A stretch of DNA of 64,000 nucleotides. It comes from Anaeramoeba flamelloides. Taxonomy: Eukaryota; Metamonada; Anaeramoebidae. Made by a program: the position numbers and the translations under genes. Every line of letters starts with the position of its first letter. The stretch's first letter is position 1. Below are positions 1 through 13,200 of the stretch, piece by piece. The stretch spans positions 11,556,501 to 11,620,500 of the forward strand of contig JANTQA010000012.1 of assembly GCA_027625915.1 (NCBI GenBank), read 5' to 3'. The notes beneath the pieces are model-generated. The model saw only the letters and a program-made list of their open reading frames with translations. It was not told where the DNA came from and did no database searches.

Positions 1-2326
1 TTTTTTTTTATGATATAAAATTATCCTTTTTTTTTATCAAAATAATAGAAGCCCTATTACGAGATGAAAAAAAATTTATTAGGGTTTCTAAACTATTAAT
101 TTAATTTTAAATTTATTCCTAGTATCTATAAATTTAAACTAAAGAGAAGAAATAGTAGTTATTAATTATTTTGTTTTTTGAATAGAATAAAATCGCATGC
201 TTTAAATGTTCAAATATTTACCTCTGATTCAAGATTAGTAAGGAAATGCCCAATAATTAAAATGAATTAACAATTTAAAAAAAAAAAAAATCAAAGTTTT
301 TGGTATGAATCATTATAATGACAAAAAGAAAAAGAATCTTGATACAAAAAAAAAAAGAAATTTAATGTCAGTATCATTGGTTAGATAAAAAAAATTACTT
401 AAAATACAATTTCAAAAAAGTTGATAATAATTTTAAATAAGATCTTGATATTTTTAATGAAAGGAATTGTTATAAAGGTTTAAAAAAACAATTCTTTAAA
501 TTGTTTTTTGCTAGTCAACTATTATATGTGTTAGACATAGTTGAATGTATGTAAACTTATTTATAAGTCATTGATATCTGAATTAAAAAAAAATACCCAA
601 CCTTTTAGAAAAACACACATTCCCCAGTGGTTATTTATCAAACCAAGATAAAATTAATTCAGTAAAGCTCACAATTTACAAAATTTAATTTATTTTTTTT
701 CCAAAAATATAAAAAATGTAGCTTTTGATAAATTTAGTCAAATGTATTCTTTTTAGAAAAAACAATTTGAAAATATCAATTGGATATCAAAAAAAAAAAA
801 ATAGAAAATCATAGAATATGTACATTTAAATACCAAATTAAACGATTTAAAAAGTATTAGTTGAAAGGAAGTTTAAGTTTTCCAAGATTTACAACATTTG
901 CGGTAAATATTGAAAATATAACAGGTTTAACTTCGTTTTTTAAAGTGTTAAATTATATCAATTATTTAAACAGATATTCTTATTTAATGAATGAAACAAA
1001 ATAAATATTTTGAAATTTATGTAAAAAAATAAAGATTTTGATATCATTGGAGAATTTGATCATTTTCTATGGAACTGCCCAACCTGCGAAAAAAAGTCAA
1101 AAATATTTTTTCGGATAATATTAAACAAAAAAACATAAACTCTGTTTCAGTCAAAGGGGCCCAATGTTTTTTTCAAATATCGATTATTTTATATAATTGA
1201 CCTTTGAAGAACAAATAAGAAATAAAGAGAATAATACACATCAAAGAAATGTTGATACATGTCTGAAAGAAAACTAATTAATCAATCGTTTTTCTTAAAA
1301 ATTGAAAAACTCAAATTTTTCGGGCCCTATTGAGAAAAACAAGTATGTTCGTTTTGAACTTCTACTGGTATTTGAATAATAAATATGAAACATTTTCACT
1401 TCATTTTTCATACTTTTTTTTTCGAAATCAAGCCCCCAAACAAAGTTTGTTGGTATTTTATGTTCTCTATTTGAAAAAGGAAATGAAAATGAAGTGAAAA
1501 TTTTTCACATTTATTAAATAAATATCAAGATCAAAGATCGAATTGAATTGCAATATAAATTAATAGATTTCTAAACAATCTTTACATGGTTTCAATGACA
1601 TTAGAATAACACATTTTTACCAAGTTACTATTGATCTTGCAATAAAAATTTTTTTGCAAATGAATGATGTTTTTAAAAAAATAACGAAAAAAAATGTGTA
1701 GAAATGTGAAAAAATGATTTCAATTTTGAAAATTTCCAAAATAAAATTTTTCTTCTAATATCTATACAAAACCTTTAAGCAACATGTATTATACCATTGC
1801 AACTAGGCTCCTTTGACTGAAAAATAGTTTATAATTTTTCTATTCTTTAAAATAATAATTATATTATTAATAAATAGGGATATATTCTCTTTATTGGTAC
1901 TATTATCCAATAAAAATATGTTTGAATATTTTATTAAATTTCTAAATACAAGTTTAGGAATTAGTGTAAATATATAATTATTATTATTTTCTTTTTTTAT
2001 TTGTCATATAAAAAATAAGATGATTACTTTATATTTTAATTTATTAATTTATTTTTATTATTTACTCTAAAAATTTTAGTAATAATACATTATTATTCAA
2101 AAAAAAAAAAAGAAATTAAATAAATTTTTTTCTGATGTTAAATATGTCACTAATTTTGGAATTAAGCTGATATATATATATATATATATATGATTTTCAA
2201 ATTTTTTGAATTATTCTATTATTTTTCCAAATTTAAAAATTATTTAGAAATAAAATATATTATAATAACTTCCTATTTTCTTTCTAACAAGTTTATTGAT
2301 TCATGGTTGATATTCCTTTTTATTTT
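1..2326. other. No gene recognised; two old repeat copies
   Basis: No reading frame here looks convincingly coding. Two stretches resemble other parts of the window. About 1140-1820 matches 4440-4960 in the same orientation, this copy being longer by an insert near 1360-1530. About 1870-2180 matches 22150-22500, the end of the first candidate BEACH exon and the intron after it. A (TA)n run sits at 2171-2191. The matches are patchy and were found by eye. Confidence 0.5.
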
Positions 2327-2599
2327 TTAATAGTATTGTTCATTTTTTAAACTTAAACTTTGTCTATCTCTTGGTTTTTTTGTAACGGTATCTACTGGAA
2401 TAAAAATATTTTGTAGTTTACTGTTATTAGAAGGTGTAATATACCCCTTTAAAACTATTTTTGAATTATTATTTTTTACTGATTCGTTATTAATTGGTAT
2501 TTGGGGTGTTTTTTTAATTTGAATTTGTTTTTTATTGAAGGTTTTTTCATTGAGATTTGGTTGATCATTTTTTTGATCATTTTTTTGATCAATGAATTT
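2327..2599 (-). CDS. Probable last exon of an unknown minus-strand gene
   Basis: An open frame of 90 codons ending in TAA at 2327-2329. It follows a good acceptor (AAAACAG at about 2606-2600) in phase 0. The peptide is hydrophilic and Lys/Asn/Gln rich, with a QKND-type repeat made by three GATCAAAAAAAT units and the segment VLKGYITPSNNSK. The same frame stays open beyond the acceptor across one TAA, so either the exon begins at the acceptor (preferred) or the gene is decayed. Coding-like but broken frames continue on the minus strand to about 3250, with an inverted-repeat element (2711-2908) inserted between. I do not recognise the family and did not find the 5' exons. Confidence 0.4.
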   Translation of the reverse strand, partial: KFIDQKNDQKNDQPNLNEKTFNKKQIQIKKTPQIPINNESVKNNNSKIVLKGYITPSNNSKLQNIFIPVDTVTKKPRDRQSLSLKNEQYY

Positions 2600-2710
2600 C
2601 TGTTTTTATTCAGATATTTTTTTTGTCGAAAATTTCTTTTTTAGTTCATTAATTGAATTTTTTTCAAATTCTAAAATTTCTTTTATTTCCTTTTTTTTAT
2701 GACTATTAAT

Positions 2711-2908
2711 ACAGTCAGTTTCACTTTTAAGACTCAGACTTTCAACAAAATTTAGTCCACAAAAAAATCTCAAATTAAGAAACCTTATTTGTAATATTTT
2801 TTTATACAATTTATTTTACTAGAATCTCAATTCTGTATATTAATTTGAGATTTTTTTTGTGCCTTAAATTTTGTTGAAAGTTTGTGACTTAAAAGTGGAA
2901 CTGACAGT
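2711..2908. mobile_element. MITE-like element, copy A (about 65-bp terminal inverted repeats)
   Basis: The left end reads CAGTTTCACTTTTAAGACTC and the right end, reverse complemented, reads CAGTTCCACTTTTAAGTCAC. Similarity between the arms runs about 65 bp inward (CTTTCAACAAAATTTA, CAAAAAAAATCTCAAATTAA), leaving a short AT-rich centre. A second copy with the same ends lies at 17717-17909. There is no coding capacity, so this is a non-autonomous DNA transposon type. Target-site duplications are not clear. It lies just 5' (minus strand) of the exon at 2327-2599 and divides that gene's remains. Confidence 0.65.
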
Positions 2909-4430
2909 GGTTTGGAATCTTTTGTGGTATTTTTTGAGAGGGGTTGTTATTTTAGATCAGTTTTGTATTATTCATGTTTATTAATTTCTAGTTTAGATGT
3001 TTTGGTAGTATTGTGTATGCACTTTAAATTTTGGTTTTATACTGTATATTATTTTCTTATAGTTGGTTTCTTTTATGTAATATTAGTTCTTGTGTTTTTT
3101 GTTATATCTCTCAGTTTTAGTTTTTGAATTTTTTTTCTCCCCGCAATTTTATTAGTTTAAATGTTGTAATCCTTTTTGGATGGCTTTAGTTTGTTAATCG
3201 GGTGGGGGGGGTAGTTGTTTTAATTGATTTATATTATTTTTTTGATTTTATGGGTTTCAGGATCTTCATTTATTTACAATGTTATTGTGTCCACCTTGAT
3301 TGTTTTTGTGAATTCTTTAATAATGAACTAATTTTGAGAAAAATTTATATTTTATTTTGTACTAAATACTACTGAAAATTATAAGAATAAAAATTCAAGT
3401 TTTATCAATTCTTCAAAATGTTAATTAAAGATGTTTTATTTTTTAAAAATAATCCCATTCGTCAATCTCTAAAAAAATCCAATAATTTTTATTCTTAGAT
3501 ATCTGGAATAATACCTTTTTAGATATTAGATCAATTTTATCTCAGTAGAAATAATTTTGAGTTTTCTATTTAACAAAAATTCAATTTTTGAAATTGATTA
3601 GTCAAATTAAATACTTTAAATAAATCAAAGGTGCTTTTTGATAAAAAAAAAAAATCTTTAGAAACTAAATTTTAAATGAGAGAAAATGAAAAGAATCTAA
3701 TAAAACCTTAAAAACGGCAACTATAACGTTACAGCGCTTTATATATTGATTTGGTTTTAGACTATTTCAGAGATAAGTGGAATTATTACCTAAAACTGAA
3801 ACAATAAAAAATTAAAATGTGGAGATAACTTGGTTTGATTCAAAAAAAAAAAAAAACATACTTTAAAAGTCAACCCATTAAATACAAGAAACTCGCCCAT
3901 GCATTTATATACTATAAAAATAACAAATTGTTTCCAATCCGAGGGAAAATGGATCGGTGATTATAATGGTGACCGATTCAATGAATTTTTATTATTGTGG
4001 TTCTTTGGACTGTTTTAATAGTGTGTGGAATTTTATATTATGGTTTAGATTATCTGTAAAATATTTTTTTAATTAAATCAAAATCTTTCAACGGGTAAAT
4101 TAATTATTTCATTTATTGGGAATTATTCGTTGATTTGAATTCGGATACATGTTTATATATTTATACAAACGATTTTTCTGCCAGTTGTTCCTGGATTTAA
4201 TAGGATAAATTAAATTAAGAGATTTTGTTTTATTCTTTTGAATACCTAAAAACCTAGGTAAACTCCCTTCGGCTTTTCACTGATTTTTGAAGAAATTGAG
4301 AAAAATTATACATTTCACTCAATTCAAAAAAAAATGTGAAATAAATAGTACATGGAATTATTATATTGGATGCCCATTTTCTATATTTCAATTTTTTTTT
4401 TTGATGGGTATACTTTTTTCATATAAACAA
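2909..4430. other. Decayed coding remnants, no intact gene
   Basis: The minus strand 2909-3250 carries broken Lys/Asn/Thr-rich frames that may be the 5' part of the gene ending at 2327. On the plus strand around 3870-4010, two overlapping frames hold protein-like peptides (KLAHAFIYYKNNKLF in one, GDYNGDRFNEFLLLW in the next), as expected of an old relic that has lost its frame. Further peptide-like but interrupted sequence runs to about 4200. I cannot assign a family, and nothing here looks expressed. Confidence 0.35.
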
Positions 4431-4965
4431 TATTTCTCTAAATTTCTTCAAATTTTTTTTCCAAATATCAATTATTTTTTATAATTAACTTCTAAAGAAT
4501 AAAAAATAATAGGTGGAATAATATATATTTAAAGAATAGCATGTGTATATTCTCTATAAAACTAATAAATCAATATATTTTCTTAAAAAATTGAATAATC
4601 CAAAATCTTGCAACCCATTGATAAAAACTAAAATGATCTTTTTGTTTTCCATTTCAAGATCGAATTAAATTCCAAAATAAATCAAAGGGTGGGTTTAAAA
4701 ATCATTTTTACTATTTCAATAACATTAAATGATACATTTTTACAATTAACTATCATTCATGCAATTATAAAGAAAAATTAATTTCATTTAAAAAATAGAA
4801 AAGAAAAAAAAAAAAAAAAGTTCAAAAGATTAAGAAATAAAAGTAAAAAAGATTTCAATTTTGAAATTTCCATAATTATATTTTTTTCTTCAAATGTCTA
4901 TTCAAACGCTTTTAAAAATGTGTAATACAATCATTACAAATGTGTTACTTGGGCTGAATATGGTT
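4430..4965 (+). repeat. Dispersed repeat R1, second copy (first at 1140-1820)
   Basis: Shared landmarks in the same order include TTTTTTCCAAATATCAATTA, ACTAATAAATCAATAT, CAAGATCGAATTAAATT and a run of TTTCAATAACATTA followed by ATACATTTTTAC. The copies differ at many positions and by a 150-bp insertion in the first, so the duplication is old. No coding frame is conserved between them. Confidence 0.55.
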
Positions 4966-5089
4966 AATTAGGTATTTTTTATTCACATTAATAATTCAAA
5001 TGTAAAATTCAAGTCAAATCCCTTGCTGATATAAACTCATTTTCAAAAATCATTATTTCCCTAAAATAATCAATTGAAATAAAAAAATA

Positions 5090-5600
5090 TATCCTTTAGT
5101 GTTCAAGATCGAAAAATGACTAAAAATGAAGTATTATAATTATTCACTTTTTAATCATTCTAAACGTATAAAAATCCGATACTTTGAAAAATTATCAAAA
5201 AAATAAAACCAAAAACTTAAAAAAAGTGATTCACAATTTTTGAAAAGTGAATTATGGATTTTTTATTACTGAACTTTCACTGAATAAATGAGAACAATCA
5301 GATTGGTTTGTTAATAATTAAATCAACTTTAAAAGACATTGCCTAGTCTCAAATTTTTATTATGATTATTCGTCTTTTTGAAGATCTTTTTTTTTCCACT
5401 TAATCTTTTTCAAAAAAAACGTATCAAAAAAAAAAAAAAAATGAAAAAAATTAAAAATTTTATTAAAAAAAACGAAAAAGAAAAACAAAAACAAAAAAAA
5501 AAGATTATGATCTTGGTGAAAATGTGATAAAACACTGCCATGCCAACGACTGTTAACATAAAGCCAGTCAAATTTTTATGAAAAATAGTATATTTAAAAA
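5090..5600 (-). repeat. Dispersed repeat R2, inverted copy
   Basis: The reverse complement of this stretch matches 54820-55400 over about 500 bp. Shared words are GTGAAAGTTCAGTAATAAAA, AAAAAATC, GATCTTC-AAAAGAC-AATAATCAT and a long pyrimidine (T-rich) tract. A weaker third copy lies near 40090-40250 (GATCAGAATCATTTTTTCTA). Because the T-rich tract reads as low-complexity Phe/Ser in translation, ORFs drawn across it are not evidence of a gene. Confidence 0.6.
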
Positions 5601-5820
5601 AATATTCGACAAAAAAATACGATTTTCTCAACTCGAGACTTTTAAAAATGGTAGATCTACAAACAACAATAAATACAATAGCAAAAAGAATTTGAAGTTC
5701 CGGGATATTGATAATATCATAAATAAACTTTATTACTCCAGTGAAATGTTAATCAAAGTATTTGTTTTGTCTAACTTGAAATTTATCATGCTTTATTATT
5801 ACATACAAGTGTTTAAATAA
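5578..5820 (+). CDS. Small hypothetical ORF, 80 aa
   Basis: An ATG-initiated frame whose first codons lie in the end of repeat R2; the rest is unique. The peptide is basic and Asn/Lys rich (NNNKYNSKKN), then has a hydrophobic C-terminal part (KFIMLYYYIQVF). No intron signal is needed. Composition is only mildly protein-like and no homolog is recognised. It may be a chance ORF or an exon of an unresolved gene. Confidence 0.2.
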   Translation: MKNSIFKKIFDKKIRFSQLETFKNGRSTNNNKYNSKKNLKFRDIDNIINKLYYSSEMLIKVFVLSNLKFIMLYYYIQVFK

Positions 5821-5830
5821 TAAAACTCAA

Positions 5831-6022
5831 CTAGACACATGGAAAGTAAAAAAATATTATTTTACTGAATGTCTTGGGAATTGGCAAAAAATTGAAAATT
5901 TTGACTTTATGTTCGCTACTCCCGCAAAACTCTGAACAATAACAAAAAAAAGTAACATTCTCATAAAAACGATAAAATTTTATTTTAAAAAATTTGTCAG
6001 ATAAAAAAACTTTTAAACTCAT
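5831..6022 (-). CDS. Hypothetical ORF or first exon, 63 aa
   Basis: An ATG-initiated minus-strand frame rich in Phe and Cys (FFCYCSEFCGSSEH). Near its end a GTAAAAT donor-like site follows ACATTC, so it could be a first exon spliced in phase 1 towards lower coordinates. I found no partner exon and recognise no family. Low confidence. Confidence 0.2.
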   Translation of the reverse strand: MSLKVFLSDKFFKIKFYRFYENVTFFCYCSEFCGSSEHKVKIFNFLPIPKTFSKIIFFYFPCV

Positions 6023-6371
6023 CCCCTATTAATCAGAATGAACTAACATACGTATTAAATGGGTGCCAAGATTTGAGTGGCGAGGTGTGTTGTTTCCTCA
6101 ATTTTTTTAATTTTCGGCCCTATTGAGGTATTAAATCTGTTGAAAAAATTTATCAAGTTTTTTTTGTGTAAATACAATATGATTTTTTTCACAAAAATCA
6201 TTACTTTAAAGTATTTTTGAAATTTTTCCAATATTTCATAAAGTGGACTTGCCCATCCCTATTTCTGATCTTCCACCAAAGTATCAACCTAATGTTCATC
6301 TCCAATCGACTGGAAATATTTTTTTTTTCACGTTTCAAATGCAAAGAAATAGCATTGTGAATATCAATATT

Positions 6372-7634
6372 TTAGTCTATTAAATTCATTATTTGCAAAT
6401 TAATTTTGTAATAGTGAACCAAAGTTTGCTTAAAGTTAATGATTCTTTTATTCAATTGGTTGTGTTCATTGACGAAATTCTTTTTTTCATTAAATTGATC
6501 AAGTCTTTTGAGGTAATGTGATTTTAAATTATTATATTTTACAGAAAGATCTTGGTTGACTTGTTCAGAATGATTTTTGAAAACGTTTACTTCATTCACT
6601 TTTGCTTGATAGTATTGATTAAAGATTGTTGAAATTTGTTCAAGATCTCTTAAAATTTTGTTTCCATCTTGTAAATTATCATTGGAAGCTATTAAATTGG
6701 ATATTTGTTCATAGGACATCCCAAATGACTGAGAAATTCCGTTTAATCCAGTTTGCTTGGGTTGGTCAGAAATTTGGGATTTGTTTGCAGTGCCGCCCTT
6801 AGAATTCTTTGTCTTTTTTTTGTTCTTGTTCTTGTTCTTGTTCTTGTTCTTGTTCTTGTTATTGTTCTTGATGTTTCTTTTTTGATTAAAATCAAAATTG
6901 TTTGAATTTTGAAAAAGATTTTTTTCTGAAGTGCTAGCACCTGAACTTTGGATAAGTGTCAGCTCTTGAGCGTAATCGGGTTTACTGCCACGTTTATCGC
7001 CTTTACTAATTTCACTCAAAAGAGTCCTTTTGCTGTTGCTTGTTTTGGTGCTGGGCATATTTTTCAGATTTGAAAAACCAAATCTGTTTTTTTTTGCCTT
7101 TTCCTTTCCTTTCTTACTCTTGGTGCTGATTTGTTTAAAAGCACAATAATACAATAAACGATCGCTAAATTGTTTTGCATCACACCAACAACTTGATTTG
7201 ACTAGTTCGTTATTTCTGGTTTCATACTCAATTTGGAATATTAGTGATCGAGTCACAGAGCTGTAATTTGTTTTTTAAATTGCATTTAAAGAATTTGTTT
7301 TGTTTTTTTTTTTTTTTTTTTTTTTTTTTTATTTTTTTTTGTTAGAGGGATCCCAAATAACCTTAGTTTTTCGATTCTTAAAACAAAAAATTTTGTGATT
7401 TTCTTACCTTTTTAATTTCTCAATGATTAAAGAGTAAAGGTGTTGAACAAAAGGGTTTTCTTTTCTTGGTTCTAATTTTGAATCATGACGAATAAACAAT
7501 TTAAAGCCTTTGTTTGAAAACAGAACTGATCCATCCTCACATAAAAAACAGATAGGGTGCTTGATCTTTTTGGTTTTTTTCTGTAATTTTGATACGAATC
7601 TCTTTTGTGTTTGTGTAAGAAACCTTTTGTCCAT
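6372..7634 (-). CDS. Two-exon gene; PAS-like domain plus Lys/Asn tract and coiled coil
   Basis: Exon 1 is 7634-7408 (ATG at 7634), followed by GTAAGA. Exon 2 is 7260-6372 after TTACAG. The 147-bp intron is phase 2 and recreates a Ser codon (AG+C), giving 371 aa. Residues about 24-120 look like a PAS fold: DGSVLFSNKGF resembles the PAS pattern of an acidic-Gly turn followed by an Asn-Lys-x-Phe helix, and the end (CWCDAKQFSDRLL) resembles the closing strands. This is inference from pattern. Residues about 210-225 are an (NK)n tract. The last 90 residues are helical and probably coiled coil. The intron holds a poly-T run of more than 30 nt. The spliced frame is well supported; function is not. 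Confidence 0.6.
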
Positions 7635-9100
7635 TTTAATTTTAAGTGAAAATCAAAAATTAAAAGGAAAAAAAAAATTTAACAAAGAGTAAAAAATAAT
7701 TATAATTTGGGACAACAAATTGTTGTAAGTTACACAAAAAAGAATTACTGTTCACCGTTACTCAGCTGACATTAACTTGTTTTTCTGAAATACATGGTGA
7801 ATAATTTTCGAAAATCCTCTTTTTTTGTCATTTAAAATATTTCCAAACTTTACTTTGACTGAAGAAAGGGTTCAAAAGAAATTACCATTGGGATACAAAA
7901 TACAATTAACTCAAAAACAATAGAGTTTCGAAAAACTTGTCGATTTATAATTGCAAATAAAATAGGAAAGTTGTTAAAATTGGAAAGTTATTTAGAAAAT
8001 CCCAAAATGCTTTGTCTTACTGTTAGACTGTAAAATTTGTTGTGACTTTGTCTCATGAAAAATAAAAAAATTATTCGACAATGTTTTGGAATAAAAACAC
8101 TCTAAAATTAATCAATTCAAATTTTTGTTAAAGCAATTCTAATGACTCTTCTTAGTTATCTTTTGAAAATTTTCATCAATTTCTTTTCCGATTTATTTCA
8201 GTATTTACATTTCTTATTTTATCATTAATTTTTGTAAAGAAGTGAAAGATTAAATGACTATAAGAGGAATACCTTTGTTCTTAAAAAAAATAGACTTTGG
8301 TTTTTTTTAAATTGTTTGAATTAAAAAAAATAGGAATTACTTAAGGAAGAAAAATTAATTTAAACAAGAATTTCCAAAAAGTAATTGTGTAAAAAAAGAA
8401 GAAAGGATTTAATTTTGAATTTCACAGTCATAACAATTCCCAAAATGCCCCTTTTTAAAAAAAAGAACAAATTGTTTTCATTCACTTTTGCTCTTGGCTG
8501 AGTATTGTTATTTAAGAAAAACAAAACATTTTTGCTGTTTGAACTGGGCTATGAACTTCAAAATTGTAAAAATTCTTCTTAATTTAATTTTTTTTTTTTT
8601 ATATTTTGAAAATAGTAATTTTATTCGAAATTCCAAATTGACAAAAATAATCAAAATACTATTTTAAAAAACACCAACCATAAAAATAGAAAGACAAATC
8701 TCAAACTCTTTTTTTTGAAATCAATAAGTGAATACGGAAAATAATAAAAAAAAAGAAAAATGCATCGAAATAGAAAAAGAAAATGCAGCTTAAATTCTTT
8801 TCTCTTCATTATAAAAAATCAGGTGTTATTACTTTAATGTTAAAATTTGATTTTAAAGACGGTTATTGCTTTGTAAACAACTGACTTAAAAAAAAAAGAC
8901 TAAGAGAGATATTAACACACCACTTTTATTTACTAGAAGTACAGAGTTATTTCGTGATGGATTTTTTTGATCTCTGTTAAGAGACAGTTTTCGCCAAAAG
9001 GGTCAATTCAAAATTGAAAAATTTTATTGTAAAGGTCAAGAACAGGTGTAACCAAAAATCAAAGTACTCTGTTGATAAGAAGGACCAAATTATCTCTACT
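7635..9100. other. No gene recognised (upstream of the PAS-like gene)
   Basis: AT-rich DNA with many stops in all frames. It should contain the promoter of the minus-strand gene starting at 7634, but no TATA-like or other motif stands out against the composition. No convincing exon was seen. Confidence 0.4.
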
Positions 9101-9109
9101 TAAGGGAAA

Positions 9110-10290
9110 ATTAACTCTGATTTATTTTTTTTCCCAAAGGTTTAGAGTAATTCTTTTCATAAGGATAACGTTAAACCCTGACAAGAACAATCATTTACAT
9201 ACTTAGAGAAATGAGTTATCATTTTTAAAGAGAAGTTCATTTTTCCCAATTAAATTTTCAGTCAAAAGATCCTGGTTCTTTTTTTGTTTGAATCTTTGGG
9301 ATCAAATAAGGAAAAGAAACAATTTTCAAAACATTTTTTATATTTATGAAATCTCACTTTTAGCAATTTGCGGGAATTTATATTTACTAGTAACCTTGTA
9401 ACTTTAATCTCGTTTATTAAAATAATTGGAAAATAAATCAAATATTGAATATTTTAAGATCTAAAAAAATTAGATCATTTTTTTATTATTTTATTTACAA
9501 TTATTTTAATAAATTTCTTGAAATTTTTAATATTAAGGTAATACTCTTTTTCAAATTCCAAGAGTATAAAAAATGATCCACTTTTATTAAAATCAGTTAT
9601 TTGGCAATATCTATTATTATTGTTTTTTTTTATTATAAATATGAATTTGAATTTTTTTGTATGAAAATCTTTATAAAATTTCAAAATAATGATAAAATCT
9701 ATAGATATATTTAATCTTTGGGCTATTAATAACCGACTGAAAAAAATTAGGATTGTACTATTAATCATTGAGAAAAAATCAAATTAAAAAGTATTTCTTT
9801 AGGTGATTATTTAAATTTTCCAGATTTTAAACAATATTTTAAGAGAATTTTTTTTATAAAAGGTTTTGGCTATTTTTCTCATATTTTTGAATCCAAAAAG
9901 AGAAAAAATTCTTTCGAACTACTGATCGAATAAAAAAATTTAATATTTTTCAAATTTAAAAAATAATTTTAATTTTTTTAAAAATTAAGTAAATTTTTTA
10001 TACCGGGTAATTCTAAAACTTAATGGTTATTTTTTTTTAAATGATGTTTTTGTACACTTCCTTTTCAGACATTGGGATTTCTTCCTTCTTTCAAAGAAAA
10101 TATTTTTTTTTTGAAATAATAAAGAAATACAATAATAAAAATAATGACTACCCAGCCGCTAGAATCTACGTTTCAAAACCAAATCTTTGTCTTTTTTCTT
10201 CTTATTTTGATGGATCATCCAATTCACTACCCATTGGAACACTCAAATTAAAACTAAAATTAAAGGGCAATTTCTTGTTCTTTTAAGTAA
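9110..10290 (+). repeat. Dispersed repeat R3, copy 1 (copy 2 at 50720-51720)
   Basis: About 1 kb matching 50720-51720 in the same orientation. Shared words include AAATGAG-TATCA, TTTTCAGTCAAAAGATC, the TTTAATCTTT tract, TTTTTCTCATATTTT and CTACTTCCTTT...TTTCAAAGAAA. Open frames inside one copy (9475-9768 minus, 10041-10286 plus) are not preserved in the other, so I do not call them genes. A GC-richer patch at 10148-10235 (CCCAGCCGCTAGAATC) is unexplained and faintly resembles the exon at 44553-44637. Confidence 0.6.
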
Positions 10291-10299
10291 AATTTAAAT

Positions 10300-13200
10300 T
10301 CAAAATGTAATTAGTTCAATTTTTTTTGTAAATTATTCTCAATTTTTTTGAAATTTTTTCTTTTTTTTTGTTCGAAAAAAAATTTTCTGAACATTTATTC
10401 TATTTTTTGAGATAAATTTTGAATAATTTGATCTATCATTTTTAGGATTTATTTTTAAATGTTCAACTCTAAGTAATTAATACCATATTTATTTAGGGTT
10501 TATTGTTATTTTCTATGACCTGTTAATGTATATGTTTTCTATAACATACACACACACACAAAAAAAAACATTTTGTCATAAAATATGGATTAAAAGTTTT
10601 TCTAAACGAATTATTTTGACAAAAGTATATTGTGTTTTGTAATATTTAAAAATTAGGTTAACAAATTAAACGTTTAAAATTAACAATTCGCTTCGGAAAA
10701 TTATATTAAAATTAAATTTGGTTTAATTATGATCAGAATTTTCCTTGGGACTTCAATTTCAAGACATGTTATTTTTTTTTTGAATTAGCTATTAAAAATT
10801 ACTTGAAGATTTTTTTTTGAGTTTACTAAACCAGAAAACCGATTTTTTAAAAATTATTAATTTTTATTTATAATTATTTAAACACGACCCATTCAAAACA
10901 CAATTAGATGTTCTCAATTCACATTTTTTTTAGGAATTTCAATTAACGAGTTAACGAAACAAATTAACGAGATACCTCTGCAACATCAAAAGATTTTTAA
11001 GTTCATAAAAAAAACCCTTAAAACAGAATTTATAATATTTAATGAGGATGTTCAGAATGAATCTTAAAATACATTTCAAATGTAGCCCTGTTTATTTTAT
11101 TCAAATTAATTTGAAATCTGCATTTGAAAAAAAAAATATTTTTTCATTTTTTTCATGCCCCAAACGAGTTTTTTCCCCAAAAAAATGTTACAAAACCCTT
11201 GCTTCATCAAAATTAAATGGTTATAAAAGAACCAAAAATTAGATTAAATTGCATTAAATTTATTTTTTACTTAAGGGATTAACCACACAATGGATTTCTT
11301 TATAATCAAAGTATATTGTAATTCGGTGCAAATGATATTAGTGAACCACGTCTCAAATGATTCTAAAAAATCTATTATATATCTTATTGCACAATAAATT
11401 ATTACATTTTTTACCAATGATCACTATTAATAAATTTTCATTTTGGAAAATTTTTTTTTAATTAGTTTTCCAAATCTAAAAATAGAAACTCCAAAATACA
11501 GTATTCTTGTATCTATTAATTTAGATTTAGAACTTCTAAAAGTACCTATTTTTATAATTTTTTAATTTTAAAGACTAACTCAATAATCATCAACATAAAA
11601 GCACAAAGACTGATTATTTTTGTTTTCTTTTGATAAAGATACTTGTAGTATCAATATATTTGCATGATTTCTGAAATAATTTGTCAAAAAAATTTATTCG
11701 TTAATTATTTAATTTTTTAAAAAAAAAACAAATTTTTTAGTAACTAATATACATTTTGCCACAAATTTAAGAAAGATATTTTGTGACTTTGAAGTCTGAA
11801 TATTGATAATTGAACCTTTAAATTTATGGCGAAATGTAGATTTTATTCTGAAATTGTTGAGTTTTTTACTAATACTGGATCATTTTTTAATTGATGATAT
11901 CAATGAATATTACTACTTGACTAATCGATTTTTCAGAGACATTTAAACCATAGCGAACTAATATGAATAGGCCCAATAATAGCATACTTTGATACTAAGC
12001 TTCCCCTTGGTATACACTAACCCCTTAAAGGTAAATCTATGTTTCAAATTGAAGAAATTTAACCCATCGAAAATATAAGACATAAAATGATTAATTTTTT
12101 TATTCTAATTTGTTTTTTTTTGGAATTGAGAATTATTTGAAATATTTTTTTTTTACTTTTTTGGATATTTTGTAATTTACATCCATAAAAAACTTTTTTT
12201 TTTGAATTTTAATATTTAGTATGTCGATCTAATAGAATTAATTGCTAATTGGGCCTGATAAATCTAAAAAAGTGTACTTCTATAATAACCTTTTTGTTGT
12301 CAATTTGTCTTGTAGTGCATATACCAAATCCAGAGTAAGCAACTTGAACCTTAAATCAAACATTAACTGTATACATATTTTTTTTGGGTGCTTTTGAGGA
12401 CCTTTTGATGGATTTTTGAAAGTTGAACAAAACAAAGAAAAATAAAAAAAAAAACCTATTAACACTATTCTGTTAGAAAAAAAGTTTTTTTTACTCTATT
12501 CATAAAATATTGTTATCGCCTTAAGAGATTAGTGTAACAATATATTCATCCCAAATTAAAGTGTGTTGTAATTGAAAGCAGATGATATGTGTGTTTTAGA
12601 GTTCCAAAATACCTGAAAATATATTATTCATTATTATTACTCAGTGAAGTGTTTTCTTTTAAAACCCCAATTAAAACTTTTCATATTGTGATTTTTTTTT
12701 TTTTTAGAAATTCCCTATCCAAATCTAAAACAGCAATATAATAGTATTCAGGTTTTTAAAAATTAATATATAAAACCAGGCAAAAGTAACGATTTTTTCA
12801 TTTAGTAAATCTTCAATATTAACTCAAAAATCAGTAACCAAAAAACCCAAAACTATGATTAATTTTGTTTCACTTCTATTGAATTAGTTTTATTATCAAT
12901 ATATTTAAAATATACGTAAAATATTTTTTCAAAATAATCAATTGGCTAATTATTTATTATTTTAAAACAAATTGAATTTTTAGCACATAGTCTTAATTTC
13001 GTGACAAAATTATTCCAGAAATTGTAACCATTAGATCCATCAATATTCCTAATAGAATTTCAACAAATTTAAAAATAATTTTTTTCTTTGGGTTACCCAA
13101 CAAGATCATGAAAAAATAGTCTCAAAAAAAATATTCGTTGTTAACTAATTTTTCACTTTCTCATAAACAGATTTCTAATAAATATCAGTGCTTAATAAAA

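Noticed and set aside
9475-10286. ORFs inside repeat R3 copy 1
   Set aside because: The frames are not kept in the second copy at 50720-51720, so there is no sign of coding constraint.
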